64,000 bases of DNA from Methylomonas rhizoryzae (lineage in GTDB: Bacteria > Pseudomonadota > Gammaproteobacteria > Methylococcales > Methylomonadaceae): assembly GCF_008632455.1 (NCBI RefSeq), contig NZ_CP043929.1, positions 2,108,001-2,172,000 of the forward strand, read 5' to 3'. Positions 26,092-35,052 of the stretch are shown here, one piece after another. Within the stretch, counting starts at the first letter, position 1. Every line of letters begins with the position of its first letter. A program made the translations under genes and the position numbers. The notes below the pieces were generated by a model. It ran no database searches, was not told the DNA's origin, and saw only the letters and a program-made list of their open reading frames with translations.

Positions 26092-27492
26092 ATGAGTAGC
26101 GTAAATACCGAGAAATTATCCAGCGCCCGTTTTGCCGAAGCCACTGACGCATTCGTGGAGGAATTCACCGCCTCGGTGAGTTTCGATCAACGCATGGCGC
26201 TGCAGGATATTCAAGGTTCGCTGGCGCATGCGGCCATGTTGCATAAGATCGGCATTTTGAGCGACGCCGAGTTGGCCGCTATTCGGCAAGGCATGGCGCA
26301 AATTCAAGCGGAAATTGCGCACGGTGACTTCGTTTGGTCTATCAAGCAAGAAGATGTGCATATGAACGTCGAGGCGCGCTTGACCGATTTGATCGGCATC
26401 GCCGGCAAAAAATTGCATACCGGCCGCTCCCGTAACGACCAGGTCGCTACCGACATTCGCCTGTATCTGCGTGATGAAATAGCGGCAATTATGAGGCAAT
26501 TGGAGCGCCTGCAAACCGCATTGCTGGATAAAGCCGAACAGGAAGCCGCTACCATCATGCCGGGCTTCACCCATTTGCAGGTCGCGCAACCCGTGACGTT
26601 CGGCCATCATTTAATGGCTTGGTTCGAAATGTTGGCCCGCGACAAAGAACGTCTGCACGATTGCGTCAAACGCATCAACGTGATGCCTTTGGGGGCCGCG
26701 GCGCTGGCTGGTACCAGTTATCCGATAGACCGCTATATGACTGCCGATTTGCTAGGGTTTTCCCGTCCGTCCAACAACTCCTTGGATTCGGTCAGCGACC
26801 GCGATTTCGCCATCGAATTTTGCGCGGCGGCAAGTCTGATCATGTTGCATTTGTCGCGCTTTTCCGAGGAGCTGGTGTTATGGGCCAGCGCTCAGTTCGA
26901 CTTCATCGATATTCCGGACGCTTTTTGTACCGGTTCCTCCATCATGCCGCAGAAAAAAAATCCGGACGTGCCCGAGTTGGTGCGCGGCAAATCCGGGCGG
27001 GTGACCGGACATTTGATGTCGCTGTTGATGCTGATGAAAAGCCAGCCTTTGGCCTATAACAAGGACAATCAGGAAGACAAAGAGCCCTTGTTCGATACGG
27101 TCGATACCTTAATGAATTGTTTGCGGGCGTTTGCCGATATGGTGCCGCACGTGCAAGCCAAGCGTGAAAATATGTACCGTTCGGCGAAACGCGGTTTTGC
27201 CACGGCGACCGACCTTGCCGATTATCTGGTGCGCAAGGGCATGGCGTTTCGGGATGCCCACGAGGTAGTCGGTCAGGCGGTGCGCTTGGGTTTGGATAGC
27301 GAACGCGATTTGTCCGAATTAAGTTTGCCGGAACTGCAAGGCTTTTCTCAGACTATCGGTCCTGAGGTTTTTGATATTTTGACGCTGGAAGGTTCGGTCG
27401 CTTTGCGAAATCACATAGGCGGTACTGCCCCGGAACAAGTCAGAAAAGCGATAACGGCCGCACGCGCGTCAATGTCAGCGGCGTTCGGTTAA
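26092..27492 (+). CDS. argH: Argininosuccinate lyase
   Basis: The product is 466 aa, the usual length. It cleaves argininosuccinate to arginine and fumarate, the last step of arginine synthesis. The superfamily signature GSSIMPQKKNP is intact, as are the HTGRSRNDQVATD and GFTHLQ motifs that form the active site of the cytoplasmic tetramer. It stands alone, without other arg genes, between a signalling gene and a small secreted-protein gene. Confidence 0.97.
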   Translation: MSSVNTEKLSSARFAEATDAFVEEFTASVSFDQRMALQDIQGSLAHAAMLHKIGILSDAELAAIRQGMAQIQAEIAHGDFVWSIKQEDVHMNVEARLTDLIGIAGKKLHTGRSRNDQVATDIRLYLRDEIAAIMRQLERLQTALLDKAEQEAATIMPGFTHLQVAQPVTFGHHLMAWFEMLARDKERLHDCVKRINVMPLGAAALAGTSYPIDRYMTADLLGFSRPSNNSLDSVSDRDFAIEFCAAASLIMLHLSRFSEELVLWASAQFDFIDIPDAFCTGSSIMPQKKNPDVPELVRGKSGRVTGHLMSLLMLMKSQPLAYNKDNQEDKEPLFDTVDTLMNCLRAFADMVPHVQAKRENMYRSAKRGFATATDLADYLVRKGMAFRDAHEVVGQAVRLGLDSERDLSELSLPELQGFSQTIGPEVFDILTLEGSVALRNHIGGTAPEQVRKAITAARASMSAAFG

Positions 27493-27557
27493 GAACTTTT
27501 TAAGCCGGCACGCGCACACTCTTGCTCAAAATAAATCCTAACGAGAAGGAGAGTGAC

Positions 27558-27971
27558 ATGTTAAAAATCGTTTTAATGTTTACCGCCGTGGTGTCGTTGA
27601 TTTTTTCCGCCTGGGCCAGCGCCGACGGGGGTGGCCACCATCACGGTCATCACCATGGACATCACCATGGTCACCACGGCCACCATCACAATCATTGGCG
27701 TCACCATGGCGGAGTAGTTCGCGAATATGTTCCGGTAGAACGCGTGTATTATGGTGCGCCGGTGCCTTATTATGCGCCGCCGGTCGTTCAATATGCGCCG
27801 GTTCCGATACCCGCTCCGCGGATCGGTTATTACGACCAACGCACCGGCACCGGTCTGGTGGGCGGTGTAGTCGGTGGGGTAGTCGGTTATGAATTGGGTG
27901 GGGGCGACCCTTTGGCGACCGGTATCGGTGCGGCGGCCGGCGCATTGATCGGTAACGGCGGCTATCGGTAA
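27558..27971 (+). CDS. Small secreted histidine-rich protein with glycine-zipper domain
   Basis: From ATG 27558 (AAGGAGAG at 27546-27553) the product is 137 aa. A signal peptide (IVLMFTAVVSLIFSAWASA) precedes a His-rich tract of repeated HHHG/HHG units (about residues 26-51). A Pro/Tyr-rich linker with PVPYYAPP-type repeats follows, and then a C-terminal glycine-zipper segment (GLVGGVVGGVVGYELGGG). The last part resembles outer-membrane lipoprotein-like 2TM glycine zippers. The His tract should bind transition metals such as Cu, Ni or Zn, but no function is established. Located in the periplasm or outer membrane by inference. Confidence 0.85.
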   Translation: MLKIVLMFTAVVSLIFSAWASADGGGHHHGHHHGHHHGHHGHHHNHWRHHGGVVREYVPVERVYYGAPVPYYAPPVVQYAPVPIPAPRIGYYDQRTGTGLVGGVVGGVVGYELGGGDPLATGIGAAAGALIGNGGYR

Positions 27972-28043
27972 TACGGTTGGCTTGCCGAGGCGGTTGCCTG
28001 CGAAAGCGACTCAACTGATCGGCTGTTTTGTCCGGCTACCGGT

Positions 28044-28088
28044 GCTGGAAAAAGCTCGCAGGGCGTCATCTGCGGTTCTTTTTCCAGC
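28044..28088. terminator. Bidirectional hairpin terminator between the His-rich gene and mutS
   Basis: GCTGGAAAAAG (28044-28054) pairs perfectly with CTTTTTCCAGC (28078-28088). An inner stem CGCAG/CTGCG lies in the loop. The A-run and T-run sit inside the stem arms, giving U-tracts on both strands. The flanking genes converge, which fits a shared terminator. Confidence 0.7.
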
Positions 28089-28174
28089 TTTGTCGCTGAA
28101 CAAAAATTCGGCGACATTCGGGGATGTTTATTTAAGGCAATCGCCTTAGCTCAATGCGTTTCGGATGTTGAAAG

Positions 28175-30769
28175 TTACATGTCTTTCAGCATCTTCTTCA
28201 TCCGATAGAGCGTGTCTAACGCTTGACGCGGACTCAAATTGTCCGGTTCAAGCTGTTCCAGTAACACTACGGCCGGATGGCATTCCCGGCTGGTGAACAA
28301 ATCGAATTGGTCGATTTCGCTACGCTCCTGCTGTTCGATATAAGCCGTGTTTTCCAGTTGCGCCAGCTTGTGTTTGGCATTGATTATCACCGCTTGCGGC
28401 ACGCCGGCGAGCGCTGCGACCTGCAGGCCGTAGCTCTGGCTGGCCGGGCCGTCCTTGATTGCGTGCAAAAACACGATCTTGTCGCCGTGCTCCATCGCAT
28501 CCAGATGAATATTGTGAATGCCGGTTTGCTCCTCGGCCAGCGTGGTCAGTTCGAAATAGTGGGTCGCGAACAGGGTAAAGGCTTTGACGTGGCGCGCCAG
28601 GTAATCGGCGCAGGCCCAGGCCAGCGACAAGCCGTCGAATGTGCTGGTGCCGCGGCCGATTTCGTCCATCAAAATCAGACTGTTGGCGCTGGCGTTATGC
28701 AGGATGTTGGCGGTTTCCGACATTTCCACCATGAAGGTAGAGCGGCCGCTGGCCAAGTCGTCGGAGGCGCCGATGCGGGTGAAGATTTTGTCGATCGGCC
28801 CGCAACTCAAAGATTGCGCCGGCACGTAGCAGCCGATGTGGGCCAGCAACACGATCAGCGCCGCTTGGCGCATGTAGGTCGATTTACCGCCCATGTTAGG
28901 ACCGGTGATGACCAGCATGCGCCGCTCGCCGGAAAAATCCAGGTCGTTGGCGACGAAGGGAATGCTTGACAGTTGCTCGACCACCGGATGGCGGCCGGCG
29001 ACGATGTGGATGCCGGGCTCCTGGGTCAACACCGGCTGGGTCCAGTTCAGGGTTTCGGCGCGCTCGGCAAAGTTGACCAGCACGTCGAGCTCGGCCAACG
29101 CGCTTGCACATTGTTGCAAATCCAGCAAGGCTTCGCCCAGCGTGCCCAGCAAGTCGTCGTACAGGGCTTTTTCGAAAGCCAGCGATTTCTCCCGCGCGCT
29201 CAGCACCTTGTCCTCGAACGACTTCAATTCCGGCGTGATGTAGCGCTCGGCGCCCTTCAGCGTTTGTTTGCGGGTGTAATGTACCGGCACCTTGTCAGCC
29301 TGGGCGTTGGAAATTTCGATGTAATAGCCATGCACCCGGTTGTAATTGACCTTGAGGTTGGCGATACCGGTCGCTTGGCGCTCGCGTTGTTCCATGTCGA
29401 TCAAGAATTGGTCGGCGTTCTGGCTCAGGTTGCGCAGTTCGTCCAGTTCGGCGTTGAAGCCTGGCGCGATGACGCCGCCGTCGCGGATCAAGACCGGTGG
29501 ATTGTCGATGATGGCGCGTTGCAGCAGATCGACCAATTCGGGGTGTTCTTTGAGTTGCTGGCGTAAGGCTTCCAAATGAGGATTGTCGCTGCCGGCCAGT
29601 TTTTGTTGCAGCTCAGGAAGCACCGCCAAGGTTAGGCGCAGGGTCAACAGGTCGCGCGGTCTGGCCGATTTCAACGCAATCCGCGAGCTGATGCGCTCGA
29701 TGTCGCCGACTTGGCGCAGGCTGGTTTGCAAATCGCGGTACAGCTCGTGGTCGATCAGGCTGGCGATGCAGGCGTAACGGCCGTTGACTACGGCCTGGTC
29801 GCGCAACGGCCGATGCAGCCAGCGCCGCAAACAGCGGCTGCCCATCGCGGTGGCGGTCTTGTCCAACACGCCGAGCAAAGTGTATTGCAGTTGGCCGCTG
29901 GGGTGGCTGTCCAACTCCAGATTGCGGCGGCTGGCGGCGTCCAGGCTGATGCTGTCGTCGGCGTGCTCGACGGCGATGCCCTGGATGTGGGGCAGGGCGT
30001 TGAACTGGGTGTCGCGCACGTATTGCAGCAAACAGCCGGCCGCGCAAATCGCCGCCGGCAGCTGCTCGCAACCGAAGCCCTTCAAGTCGTGGCAGTTGAA
30101 TTGCTTCAAAATCAATTGCCGGCAACTGTCCAAATCAAAATGCCAGGGCGGCCGCTTGCACAGGCCCTTGCGCTCTTTGATGGCAGCCGGTAAGGCCAGA
30201 TCTTCGCTGAACAAGAGCTCGGCCGGATTCAAGCGCTCGATTTCCGCCAGCAATTGGCTGTCGTTTTCCAGTTGTTGCAACACGAACTTGCCGCTGCTCA
30301 AATCCAGGCAGGCCAGCCCAATCGATTTGTCGAAGTGGGCCAAGGCTAGCAACAGGTTATCCTTGCGGTCTTCCAGCAGAGCCTCGTCGGTGACCGTGCC
30401 GGGCGTGACGATGCGCACCACCTTGCGCTCGACCGGTCCCTTGGATTTGGCGGGGTCGCCGATCTGCTCGCAAATAGCGATCGATTCGCCCTGTTTCAGC
30501 AAGCGGGCGATGTAATTTTCGGCAGCATGATACGGAATGCCGGCCATCGGAATCGGCGCCCCGGCCGATGCGCCGCGCGCGGTCAAGGTGATGTCCAACA
30601 ATTGCGCGGCGCGCTTGGCGTCGTTGTAAAACAGCTCGTAAAAATCGCCCATCCGATAAAACAACAATATCTCGGGATGCTGTGCCTTGATGCGCAGGTA
30701 TTGTTGCATCATGGGGGTGTGTTGTGTTTTATCGTCTTGCTTGGTGCCTTGTATTTTCTGGGTGTTCAT
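28175..30769 (-). CDS. mutS: DNA mismatch repair protein MutS
   Basis: The product is 864 aa, full length. The N-terminal mismatch-recognition motif GDFYELF (Phe-x-Glu) is present. The C-terminal ATPase has Walker A (TGPNMGGKSTYMRQ), Walker B with DEIGRGTSTFDG, and the following His of the ATPase core. It recognises base mismatches and recruits MutL. It is transcribed toward the His-rich protein gene. Upstream of its start lies a patch of decayed mobile DNA. Confidence 0.98.
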   Translation of the reverse strand: MNTQKIQGTKQDDKTQHTPMMQQYLRIKAQHPEILLFYRMGDFYELFYNDAKRAAQLLDITLTARGASAGAPIPMAGIPYHAAENYIARLLKQGESIAICEQIGDPAKSKGPVERKVVRIVTPGTVTDEALLEDRKDNLLLALAHFDKSIGLACLDLSSGKFVLQQLENDSQLLAEIERLNPAELLFSEDLALPAAIKERKGLCKRPPWHFDLDSCRQLILKQFNCHDLKGFGCEQLPAAICAAGCLLQYVRDTQFNALPHIQGIAVEHADDSISLDAASRRNLELDSHPSGQLQYTLLGVLDKTATAMGSRCLRRWLHRPLRDQAVVNGRYACIASLIDHELYRDLQTSLRQVGDIERISSRIALKSARPRDLLTLRLTLAVLPELQQKLAGSDNPHLEALRQQLKEHPELVDLLQRAIIDNPPVLIRDGGVIAPGFNAELDELRNLSQNADQFLIDMEQRERQATGIANLKVNYNRVHGYYIEISNAQADKVPVHYTRKQTLKGAERYITPELKSFEDKVLSAREKSLAFEKALYDDLLGTLGEALLDLQQCASALAELDVLVNFAERAETLNWTQPVLTQEPGIHIVAGRHPVVEQLSSIPFVANDLDFSGERRMLVITGPNMGGKSTYMRQAALIVLLAHIGCYVPAQSLSCGPIDKIFTRIGASDDLASGRSTFMVEMSETANILHNASANSLILMDEIGRGTSTFDGLSLAWACADYLARHVKAFTLFATHYFELTTLAEEQTGIHNIHLDAMEHGDKIVFLHAIKDGPASQSYGLQVAALAGVPQAVIINAKHKLAQLENTAYIEQQERSEIDQFDLFTSRECHPAVVLLEQLEPDNLSPRQALDTLYRMKKMLKDM

Positions 30770-31106
30770 TTATAAGAATATGATATATAAGTAATATTTC
30801 GTATTTTCTGTTGTCATTTCATTGTCGACACTTACCCGCACTTTACCGGTTGGTATGGTTTTTAGTATGGTTTTTTTCGGGTGATACTCGCGCCATTATT
30901 CGTTACAGGAAACCCATGCCAAAATGGAACCGCTAAAGCTTTGCTACCTGGACAGCATATGGCTTTTGCTGATTACCCTGGACTGCATTTGTCTTGCCAT
31001 GGTAGGGGTGAGAACTTGGTTTTATAGATACAGAAGCAGCGTTGGTGGGTGCCTTCTATGTCATTTCCATCAGCTATTGTCGCCTTGGAGGCTTTGAAAA
31101 ACCAGC
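30770..31106. other. Intergenic DNA upstream of mutS with decayed mobile DNA
   Basis: The stretch is AT-rich near mutS (promoter expected there) and then contains stop-riddled sequence leading into an integrase fragment. No intact ORF. It probably includes the 5' remains of the integrase gene, but I could not read a convincing N-terminal domain. Confidence 0.4.
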
Positions 31107-31313
31107 GTGGTTCTGGCGGGTTCTACATTAGAAGCAAAGCAAGCGAAATCAAAGGTAAAAGCCTTAGCGTTAAAACAAGAGGCGGCAAATTCTGAAAACG
31201 CTTATACAGTACGCGTGCTGTGCGATGAATATTTAGCCGGACATGTTTGCCGTCACAGAGCCCCAAAAGGCTCAGCTGAAATTACAAGACCTAAATTGAC
31301 TGCGGCTTATTGA
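31107..31313 (+). pseudogene. Tyrosine-recombinase (phage/P4-type integrase) fragment
   Basis: These 68 residues read like the end of the DUF4102 arm-binding domain plus the start of the SAM-like core-binding domain of P4-type integrases (EAKQAKSKVKALALKQEAA, then YTVRVLCDEYLAGHV and HRAPKGSAEI). There is no catalytic domain; the frame stops where the core domain should continue. It is a remnant of an integrative element that entered near mutS. Confidence 0.6.
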
Positions 31314-31410
31314 GCGCCGCATGATTTACGACGTATATCACCCACCTTGTTGGTTGAGTTAGACAAAAGCACCGATTAATTAGAGTCGTTTAAACCGTAA
31401 GGAAAGTCGC

Positions 31411-31911
31411 TTGGACAAACTAACCCTCAGCGAACGCGATATCTGCACCAAATTCATCACGCCAGCGATCCAGCAAGCAGGCTGGCAGCAGCATCAATTT
31501 CGTGAAGAAGTGCAACTTACCGATGGCCGCGTCATGGTGCGCGGCAAACTGGCGGCACGGATCAAAAATCCCGAGGTCAAGGGTGGGCCAAAACGAGCCG
31601 ATTATGTGCTGTATGCAAAACCCAATCTTCCCATAGCGGTTATAGAAGCCAAACAGGCTAAATTTTCAGTAGGGCATGGCATGCAGCAGGCTCTGGCTTA
31701 TGCCGAATTACTGGATGCCCCGTTTGCCATCAGCAGTAACGGTAACGGGTTTCTGCTCCACGATCGCACGGGACTCACTCAGCCCGTGGAGCGAGAACTT
31801 GCCCTGGAGCAGTTTCCCAGTCAGGATGAACTATGGGCCGTGCATCAACAATGGAAAGGCTTATGTGCCTACGGCCCGCTTTCCTTTTCTGTCAACATTG
31901 TCGCTTGCTAG
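31411..31911 (+). pseudogene. Truncated type I restriction enzyme R subunit (HsdR N-terminal nuclease domain)
   Basis: The 166 aa start at TTG with AAGGAAA about 7 nt upstream. They match the N-terminal nuclease domain of HsdR (family size usually above 750 aa): TLSERDICTKFITPAI at the start, and the PD-(D/E)xK core as RADYVLYAK with AVIEAKQAK. Homology appears to end after DELWAVHQQWKG (~31861) and an unrelated short tail follows. The helicase and translocase domains are missing, and no HsdM or HsdS is nearby, so the fragment should not act as a restriction enzyme. Confidence 0.75.
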
Positions 31912-31931
31912 GTGCCGAAAGACCAGCCGCA

Positions 31932-33344
31932 CTATTTCGCGCCAACCATTTGACCCAATTTGACCAGTGCCTGATTGAGCCGCTCGTCCCAATCGACCGC
32001 GCAGTTGAGGCGGATAAAGTTGCGGTATTTTTGCGTGGCCGAGAATATCGGACCGGGCGCGATGCTGATGTCTTGCGGCAACGCCCGCCGGCTCAGCGCC
32101 GTTGCATCGACGCTTTCGGGCAGTTCCACCCATAGCACGAAACCGCCCGCCGGCTGGGTGACCCGAGTGCCCGGCGGAAAATAAGCGCCGATGGCCGCCG
32201 TCATGCGTTCCACCGCTTGCCGGTATTGGTTGCGCACTTGGCGCAGGTGGCGCTCATAGCCGCCTGCGGCCAGCATGTCCGCGACTGCCAATTGCACAAG
32301 GGTTGGCGTCGCCAGATTGCTGACGTATTTCAGATACTCGGTTTGCTCATGCAACGGCCTTGCCACCAGCCAGCCCACCCGCATACCGGGACTCAGCGAT
32401 TTGGAAAACGACGAGCAATACAATACCCGCTCCTCGTTATCCCAACTTTTCGCCGGCGACGGCCGTTGCAGGCCGAACCCCAGGTCGCCGTAGACGTCGT
32501 CCTCGATCAGCACAATCCGGTTGCGATTGACCAGTTCGACGAGGGCGCGCTTGCGCTCATTGCTCATGCAATAGCCCAAGGGGTTACTGTAGTTGGGCAC
32601 CGCAATGCAGGCCTTGATCGGCCATTGCTCGCAGGCCAGTTGCAGGGCGTCCAGTGCGATGCCGTCGCGCGGATGGGTGGGAATTTCGATCGCACGTAGC
32701 GACAGTGATTCGATGATTTGCAATAGCCCGTAAAAGGTCGGCGATTCGATGGCTACGATGTCGCCGGGTCGGGTGGCGGCTCTTAAGGCTAGCGTTATCG
32801 CTTCCTGACAGCCATTGGTGATCAGGATGTCATTGGGGTCCACAGGACAGCCATGTTCCGACATGCGTCGGGCGATTTGCCGGCGCAATTCCGGCGCGCC
32901 CGGCGGGAATTCGTAATGGGCGAGGCGCTGGCCGTAGCGGCGGGCCACGCTAGCCGAGATTTGCGCCATTTTCCGGGTCGGCAGAAACGCCGCCGCCGGC
33001 ACTGCCGCGCCCAATTGCACGATTTTCGGATTGTTGGCGGCCTTGATTAGCCGTAATACCAGCTCTTGCCCGGTCACCAGCGTCGGTTCGCGCGGCGGCG
33101 CCGACATGGCCGGTTCCTGCAGCGGCGAACGTGTGCGGGCTCTGACGTAGTAGCCGGAGCGCTGGCGCGCCTCGATATGGCCCTGATCTTCCAGCCGTCG
33201 CAACGCGCTGACTGCCGTCGCGGTACTGACCCGGTGCTGTTGGCTGAGCTGGCGCACGCTGGGCATACGTTCGCCCGGCCGGTACAGGTTTTGGGCGATG
33301 GCATTCAGCAAATGCTCGGCGAGGTTTTCGTAGCGTAGGTTCAT
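31932..33344 (-). CDS. MocR/GntR-type transcriptional regulator with aminotransferase domain
   Basis: From ATG 33344 the product is 470 aa; a TTG at 33356 is the alternative. The GntR winged helix is at the N-terminus (GERMPSVRQLSQQHRVS...AVSALRRLEDQGHIEAR). A class I aminotransferase-like PLP domain follows, with the PLP Lys in YCSSFSKSLSPGMRVGW. MocR proteins sense PLP or an amino acid and usually control a divergent neighbouring gene. Here the divergent neighbour is a class IV aminotransferase, a fitting target. Alternatively it regulates vitamin B6 genes as PdxR does. Confidence 0.9.
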   Translation of the reverse strand: MNLRYENLAEHLLNAIAQNLYRPGERMPSVRQLSQQHRVSTATAVSALRRLEDQGHIEARQRSGYYVRARTRSPLQEPAMSAPPREPTLVTGQELVLRLIKAANNPKIVQLGAAVPAAAFLPTRKMAQISASVARRYGQRLAHYEFPPGAPELRRQIARRMSEHGCPVDPNDILITNGCQEAITLALRAATRPGDIVAIESPTFYGLLQIIESLSLRAIEIPTHPRDGIALDALQLACEQWPIKACIAVPNYSNPLGYCMSNERKRALVELVNRNRIVLIEDDVYGDLGFGLQRPSPAKSWDNEERVLYCSSFSKSLSPGMRVGWLVARPLHEQTEYLKYVSNLATPTLVQLAVADMLAAGGYERHLRQVRNQYRQAVERMTAAIGAYFPPGTRVTQPAGGFVLWVELPESVDATALSRRALPQDISIAPGPIFSATQKYRNFIRLNCAVDWDERLNQALVKLGQMVGAK

Positions 33345-33355
33345 GGGTGCTTGCA

Positions 33356-33409
33356 ATACAGTTTGGACGCGGCGCCATGGCTACAGTATGCCTGGGTGTT
33401 AAACTGTAT
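33356..33409. promoter_or_regulatory. Putative MocR operator: inverted ATACAGTTT repeats
   Basis: ATACAGTTT (33356-33364) and its perfect complement AAACTGTAT (33401-33409) are separated by 36 nt in the divergent promoter region. A related TACAGTAT lies between them (~33382). A TATAAT at 33413-33418 adjoins the right half-site and points toward the aminotransferase gene. Spaced half-sites of this kind suit a dimeric MocR factor. Confidence 0.5.
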
Positions 33410-33508
33410 CGATATAATTAAGCCTTATTGCATCTGTAGTGGTTGTGGCATTTTAGTCTAAAGTGGTGCCTCCTTTAAACACCGGTAAAATACACTCAGG
33501 AGAATACG

Positions 33509-34384
33509 ATGACTGACCGCGCCATATGCTGGTTGAACGGCCAACTGCTGCCTGCCGAACGCGCCGGAATTCCGGTCAACGACCACGGCCTGCTGTACGG
33601 CGACGGCGTGTTCGAAGGCATACGCTTTTACAAGCGTCGCGCCTTTCGCCTGCCGCAACATTTACAGCGTCTGCAGTTGTCGGCACGGGCGATTGCGTTG
33701 CAAATTCCGCTGTCAGCCGCCGAATTGATCGCGGCCATCGAAGGGCTGATCGCGGCGTTCGCCGAGGACGACGGCTACATCCGCTTGATGGTCACGCGCG
33801 GCGCCGGCCCGTTGGGCTTGAATCCCAAGAGCTGCGCATCGCCCAATGTCATTGCCATTGCCGACCAATTGACGATGATGGACATCGGCCAACAACAGGC
33901 CGGTGCGCGGCTGATCGTATCGTCGGTGCGCCGCTTGCCGGCCGACGGCCTCGATCCGCGCATCAAGAGCCTGAATTATTTGAACCACATTCTCGCCAAA
34001 ATCGAAGCCAACCATGCCGGCGCCGACGAGGCGCTGCTGCTCAATGGCCAAGGCCGGGTCGCGGAAGGCAGCGCCGATAACGTGTTTATCGTACGAGACG
34101 GCCTTTTGCTGACGCCGCCGTGCAGCGAAGGGGCGCTGGAAGGTATCACCCGCGAATTGGTGTTAGAGTTGGCGCGGGCCAACGGCATCGAAGCTAACGA
34201 ACAGCCGTTGGGCGTGTACGATTTGTACGCGGCCGATGAATGTTTCCTGACCGGCACCGGCGCGGAGCTGATTCCGGTCGCCAGCATTGACTGCCGGCCG
34301 TTGCCCGATTGCCCGGGACCGACGTTCCGCCGTTTGCGGCAGGCCTTTGTTGAAACCATAGCCGCCGAGTGCAGGGGAGCCTGA
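33509..34384 (+). CDS. Class IV aminotransferase (branched-chain / D-amino-acid type)
   Basis: The product is 291 aa, with AGGAGA 6 nt before the ATG. The fold-type IV PLP signature is clear: GLLYGDGVFEGIRFY near the start, the PLP Lys in RIKSLNYLN, and the phosphate-binding segment (EGSADNVFIV, EGITRELVLELA). The family includes IlvE, D-amino-acid transaminase and 4-amino-4-deoxychorismate lyase. RGAGPLGL and TGTGAELIPV lean toward a branched-chain aminotransferase-like enzyme. It is divergent from the MocR regulator and ends in TGATG overlapping the DinB-like gene, so the two form an operon. Confidence 0.88.
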   Translation: MTDRAICWLNGQLLPAERAGIPVNDHGLLYGDGVFEGIRFYKRRAFRLPQHLQRLQLSARAIALQIPLSAAELIAAIEGLIAAFAEDDGYIRLMVTRGAGPLGLNPKSCASPNVIAIADQLTMMDIGQQQAGARLIVSSVRRLPADGLDPRIKSLNYLNHILAKIEANHAGADEALLLNGQGRVAEGSADNVFIVRDGLLLTPPCSEGALEGITRELVLELARANGIEANEQPLGVYDLYAADECFLTGTGAELIPVASIDCRPLPDCPGPTFRRLRQAFVETIAAECRGA

Positions 34385-34887
34385 TGAATTTGCCGGAACA
34401 TTTTGCCTTGCAGGCCCGTTACAGCCAGTGGGTTAACCGGCGCCTCTACGACGCTTGCGCGACCTTGGCGGACGCCGAACGCAAACGCGATAGGGGTGTG
34501 TTTTTCGGTTCGATTCACGGCACCTGGAATCATTTGCTGCTGGGCGACCGGCTGTGGCTGGCGCGCTTGCAGGATCAGCCCGCGCCTTACCAACGCTTGG
34601 ATTTGCAACTTTACAACGATTTCGCCGAGCTGCGCGCCGCGCAAAGCGCCAGCGATGAGGCCTTGCTGGATTTGATTCAATGCTTGGGAGTTGACGACTT
34701 GCAACGACGCATTGCGTTCCGTAGCCTGTCCACCGGGCAAGACAAGGTATTGGCCGTGACCACCCTGTTGACCACTTTATTCATCCACAAAACCCACCAT
34801 CGCGGTCAAATCACCGCGCTGTTGAGTCAAAGCGGTTGCAATTACGGTGACATAGATTTCATCTGCGCGCCGTTTGTCGATTATTAA
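34384..34887 (+). CDS. DinB/YfiT-family putative metalloenzyme
   Basis: The product is 167 aa, from ATG 34384, which shares a base with the preceding stop (TGATG). It has the four-helix DinB layout, with metal-ligand His residues in IHGTWNHLLLGDRLWL and HKTHHRGQITALL. Bacillithiol- or mycothiol-type transferases and damage-induced proteins share this fold; the reaction here is unknown. Translational coupling to the aminotransferase suggests co-production. Confidence 0.85.
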   Translation: MNLPEHFALQARYSQWVNRRLYDACATLADAERKRDRGVFFGSIHGTWNHLLLGDRLWLARLQDQPAPYQRLDLQLYNDFAELRAAQSASDEALLDLIQCLGVDDLQRRIAFRSLSTGQDKVLAVTTLLTTLFIHKTHHRGQITALLSQSGCNYGDIDFICAPFVDY

Positions 34888-35052
34888 GTCAGCACTAAAA
34901 TACTGCGTTCGTCCTGAGATTTGCTGAGTGTGACACCTCGGGCTTCGACTAGCTCAGCCTTTATGTCCCAAAGGGTAAGAACGCTATACCCGCAAACAAT
35001 GGAGCCGGATTAATAACCGCTTTCTCTTTCATGCGCCACCGGACCGTTTCAC

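Noticed and set aside
34888..35052. Possible second family of dispersed repeat (GCGTTCGTCCTGAG, resembling a stretch near 17368)
   Set aside because: The shared stretch is short and imperfect, not enough to call a repeat family.
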